A stretch of 6,664 nucleotides of DNA from Candidatus Cloacimonadota bacterium (GTDB taxonomy: Bacteria > Cloacimonadota > Cloacimonadia > Cloacimonadales > Cloacimonadaceae): positions 1-6,664 of the forward strand of contig JALNXT010000086.1 of NCBI GenBank assembly GCA_023230245.1. The letters are read 5' to 3'. A program made the translations under genes and the position numbers. The notes beneath the pieces were generated by a model that was not told the origin of the DNA, searched no databases, and saw only the letters and a program-made list of their open reading frames with translations. Of this stretch, positions 5,451-6,664 are shown one piece after another (within the stretch, counting starts at the first letter, position 1; every line of letters starts with the position of its first letter).

Positions 5451-6664
5451 ATGAAACTGATACGGATTGTGCTGATCCTCGTGTGTTTAGCAGGCTTGAT
5501 GGCTTGCAATATAAACACCATGTACAATGCGCGGAACTATTTTAAATCCGCTCAGAATAGGCCTTTGAATGCAAACGGTAAGCCCAATGCTCAGGCTGTG
5601 GATGAATACACCAAAACGATTAAGAAATGCGGAATAATCATCTCGGAACGCAAGAAAGGTGCGCAGCTAGATGAAGCTGTGTTCTTGATGGCGAAGGCAT
5701 TGTACTTTAAAGGGAATAGCGCTTTTCAGGCAAAAGACCAGTTTCAGAACTTGATGCTCGGCTTTCCCAATAGCCCTTATGTGCCGGAAGCTCACCTCTT
5801 TCTTGCCAAGATATTAAGAGAGATAAACCAGCCCAAGGATGCAGAAAAGAACTTGGATGAATTTATCCGCTCTCCCCGCTTCCGCAAAGATCACCCCAAA
5901 GCTCTGCTGCTGCTTACCGATTTCGCTATTCAAGACAAAGATTACACGCGGGCGCAATATTGGCTGGAGCGCATCATTAGGGACTATCCTAAAACTAAGG
6001 AATATCGCACTGCATACTTCCTCTTCGGGAAAAACTATTACGAACAAAAGGACTATACTGCTTCACTCAATGCCTTCGAGAAAATGCAGGGTACCCGAGG
6101 AATTGATAAAGCCCTAAAGCTGGATACTAGATACTATATCGGACTGAATGAACTGGAACTTGGCATGCTGGAAAGAGCATATAAGACGACCACCAGTTTG
6201 TTGCGCAATGAAACCCGCCCCGAAAAGATACCGGCAATAAAACTCCTCAAAGCCAGAATCTTCTTTGCTCAAGGCAAAAACGACGATGCCAAAAAAGAAA
6301 TAGAAGAGATAAACAAAACTTATCCACGCACGGAAAGCTCTGCGGCAGCACTTTACTACCTTGCCGATTACCAATACTATAAAGCGGGAGATCCAGCTAG
6401 CGCAGTTACTAACTATACCCGTGTCCGCGCAGAATTCCCTGCTTCCATCTTTGCTACTGCTTCTCAAAACAAATCCAGTGCTGTAACGAATGTCTTGCCC
6501 AAAACAAACCTGAATAGTGAGACAGATTTAAAGGCATTTCTGGATTACTATTATCAGGCTGCGGAGAGTTTCCTCAGTTACCTGGCTTTACCTGATTCGG
6601 CTATTGCTTGTTACCAAAGGGTTATTGCCGAAAAGGAGATAATAAGCACACATCGGGATTCGCT
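5451..6664 (+). CDS. TPR-repeat lipoprotein, 3'-partial
   Basis: The frame is open from the ATG at 5451 to the window edge (404 codons, no stop). The N-terminus has basic residues at 2 and 5, a hydrophobic stretch, and the lipobox L16-M17-A18-C19, so it should be lipidated at Cys19; Met at -2 is tolerated but not the commonest residue. Asn follows the cysteine, so an outer-membrane, periplasm-facing location is plausible. The rest is helical, with TPR-like repeats at about 85-118, 107-140, 148-183, 185-214, 222-251, 261-294, 296-330 and 366-396; the recurring pattern is A/Y-x-x-L-G/A followed by A-x-x-x-Y/F and a Tyr-Pro or Phe-Pro turn (GFPNSPY, RDYPKT, KTYPRT, AEFPAS). The first part recalls BamD/CpoB-type envelope lipoproteins, but it is longer than BamD and I would not assign that role. 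GAAG at 5438-5441 is a modest ribosome binding site; an in-frame GTG at 5436 is a weaker start. Partners are unknown. Confidence 0.88.
   Translation, partial: MKLIRIVLILVCLAGLMACNINTMYNARNYFKSAQNRPLNANGKPNAQAVDEYTKTIKKCGIIISERKKGAQLDEAVFLMAKALYFKGNSAFQAKDQFQNLMLGFPNSPYVPEAHLFLAKILREINQPKDAEKNLDEFIRSPRFRKDHPKALLLLTDFAIQDKDYTRAQYWLERIIRDYPKTKEYRTAYFLFGKNYYEQKDYTASLNAFEKMQGTRGIDKALKLDTRYYIGLNELELGMLERAYKTTTSLLRNETRPEKIPAIKLLKARIFFAQGKNDDAKKEIEEINKTYPRTESSAAALYYLADYQYYKAGDPASAVTNYTRVRAEFPASIFATASQNKSSAVTNVLPKTNLNSETDLKAFLDYYYQAAESFLSYLALPDSAIACYQRVIAEKEIISTHRDS

Noticed and set aside
5003..5527. A 174-codon - strand frame opposite the hutH end
   Set aside because: It is antisense to conserved HutH sequence and its translation mirrors that coding bias; no start signal or family resemblance.

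Overview
The window looks like a piece of a free-living bacterial chromosome of moderate base composition (mid-40s % GC by eye). It holds two intact reading directions' worth of ordinary protein genes, all on the + strand, and one unusually structured 526-base spacer. The style of the first protein (a long secreted chain of cleaved-adhesin, carboxypeptidase-regulatory, Ig-like and fibronectin-like modules), together with a histidine ammonia-lyase and a TPR lipoprotein of a diderm cell, fits an amino-acid-fermenting member of the Cloacimonadota or a relative in the Fibrobacteres-Chlorobi-Bacteroidetes group. That placement is an impression from protein style, not a demonstrated assignment.

Layout. 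Positions 1-3375 are the C-terminal 1124 residues of a very large modular surface or secreted protein whose start lies upstream of the window. The frame is open from base 1, so the GTG at 112 is internal. Positions 3376-3901 carry no convincing gene but are packed with inverted repeats: a 16-bp G·U-containing stem with a GCAA tetraloop (3439-3474), a perfect 16-bp inverted repeat (3610-3659), phased GGCAA repeats (3645-3691), three hairpins in close succession (3707-3766), and mutually exclusive hairpins close to the next gene (3797-3842). Positions 3902-5419 encode a complete histidine ammonia-lyase (HutH) with an intact MIO triad and the known active-site residues. Positions 5451-6664 begin a TPR-repeat lipoprotein that runs off the right edge.

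How the parts relate. HutH would carry out the first step of histidine breakdown (histidine to urocanate plus ammonia) in the cytoplasm; no other hut gene is visible. The lipoprotein gene starts 31 bases after hutH with no terminator between them, so the two are probably co-transcribed, though no functional link is evident. The spacer separates the surface-protein gene from hutH. It may hold a terminator, a regulatory leader for hutH, a small structured RNA or remnants of palindromic repeat elements, and it is the part of the window most worth following up.
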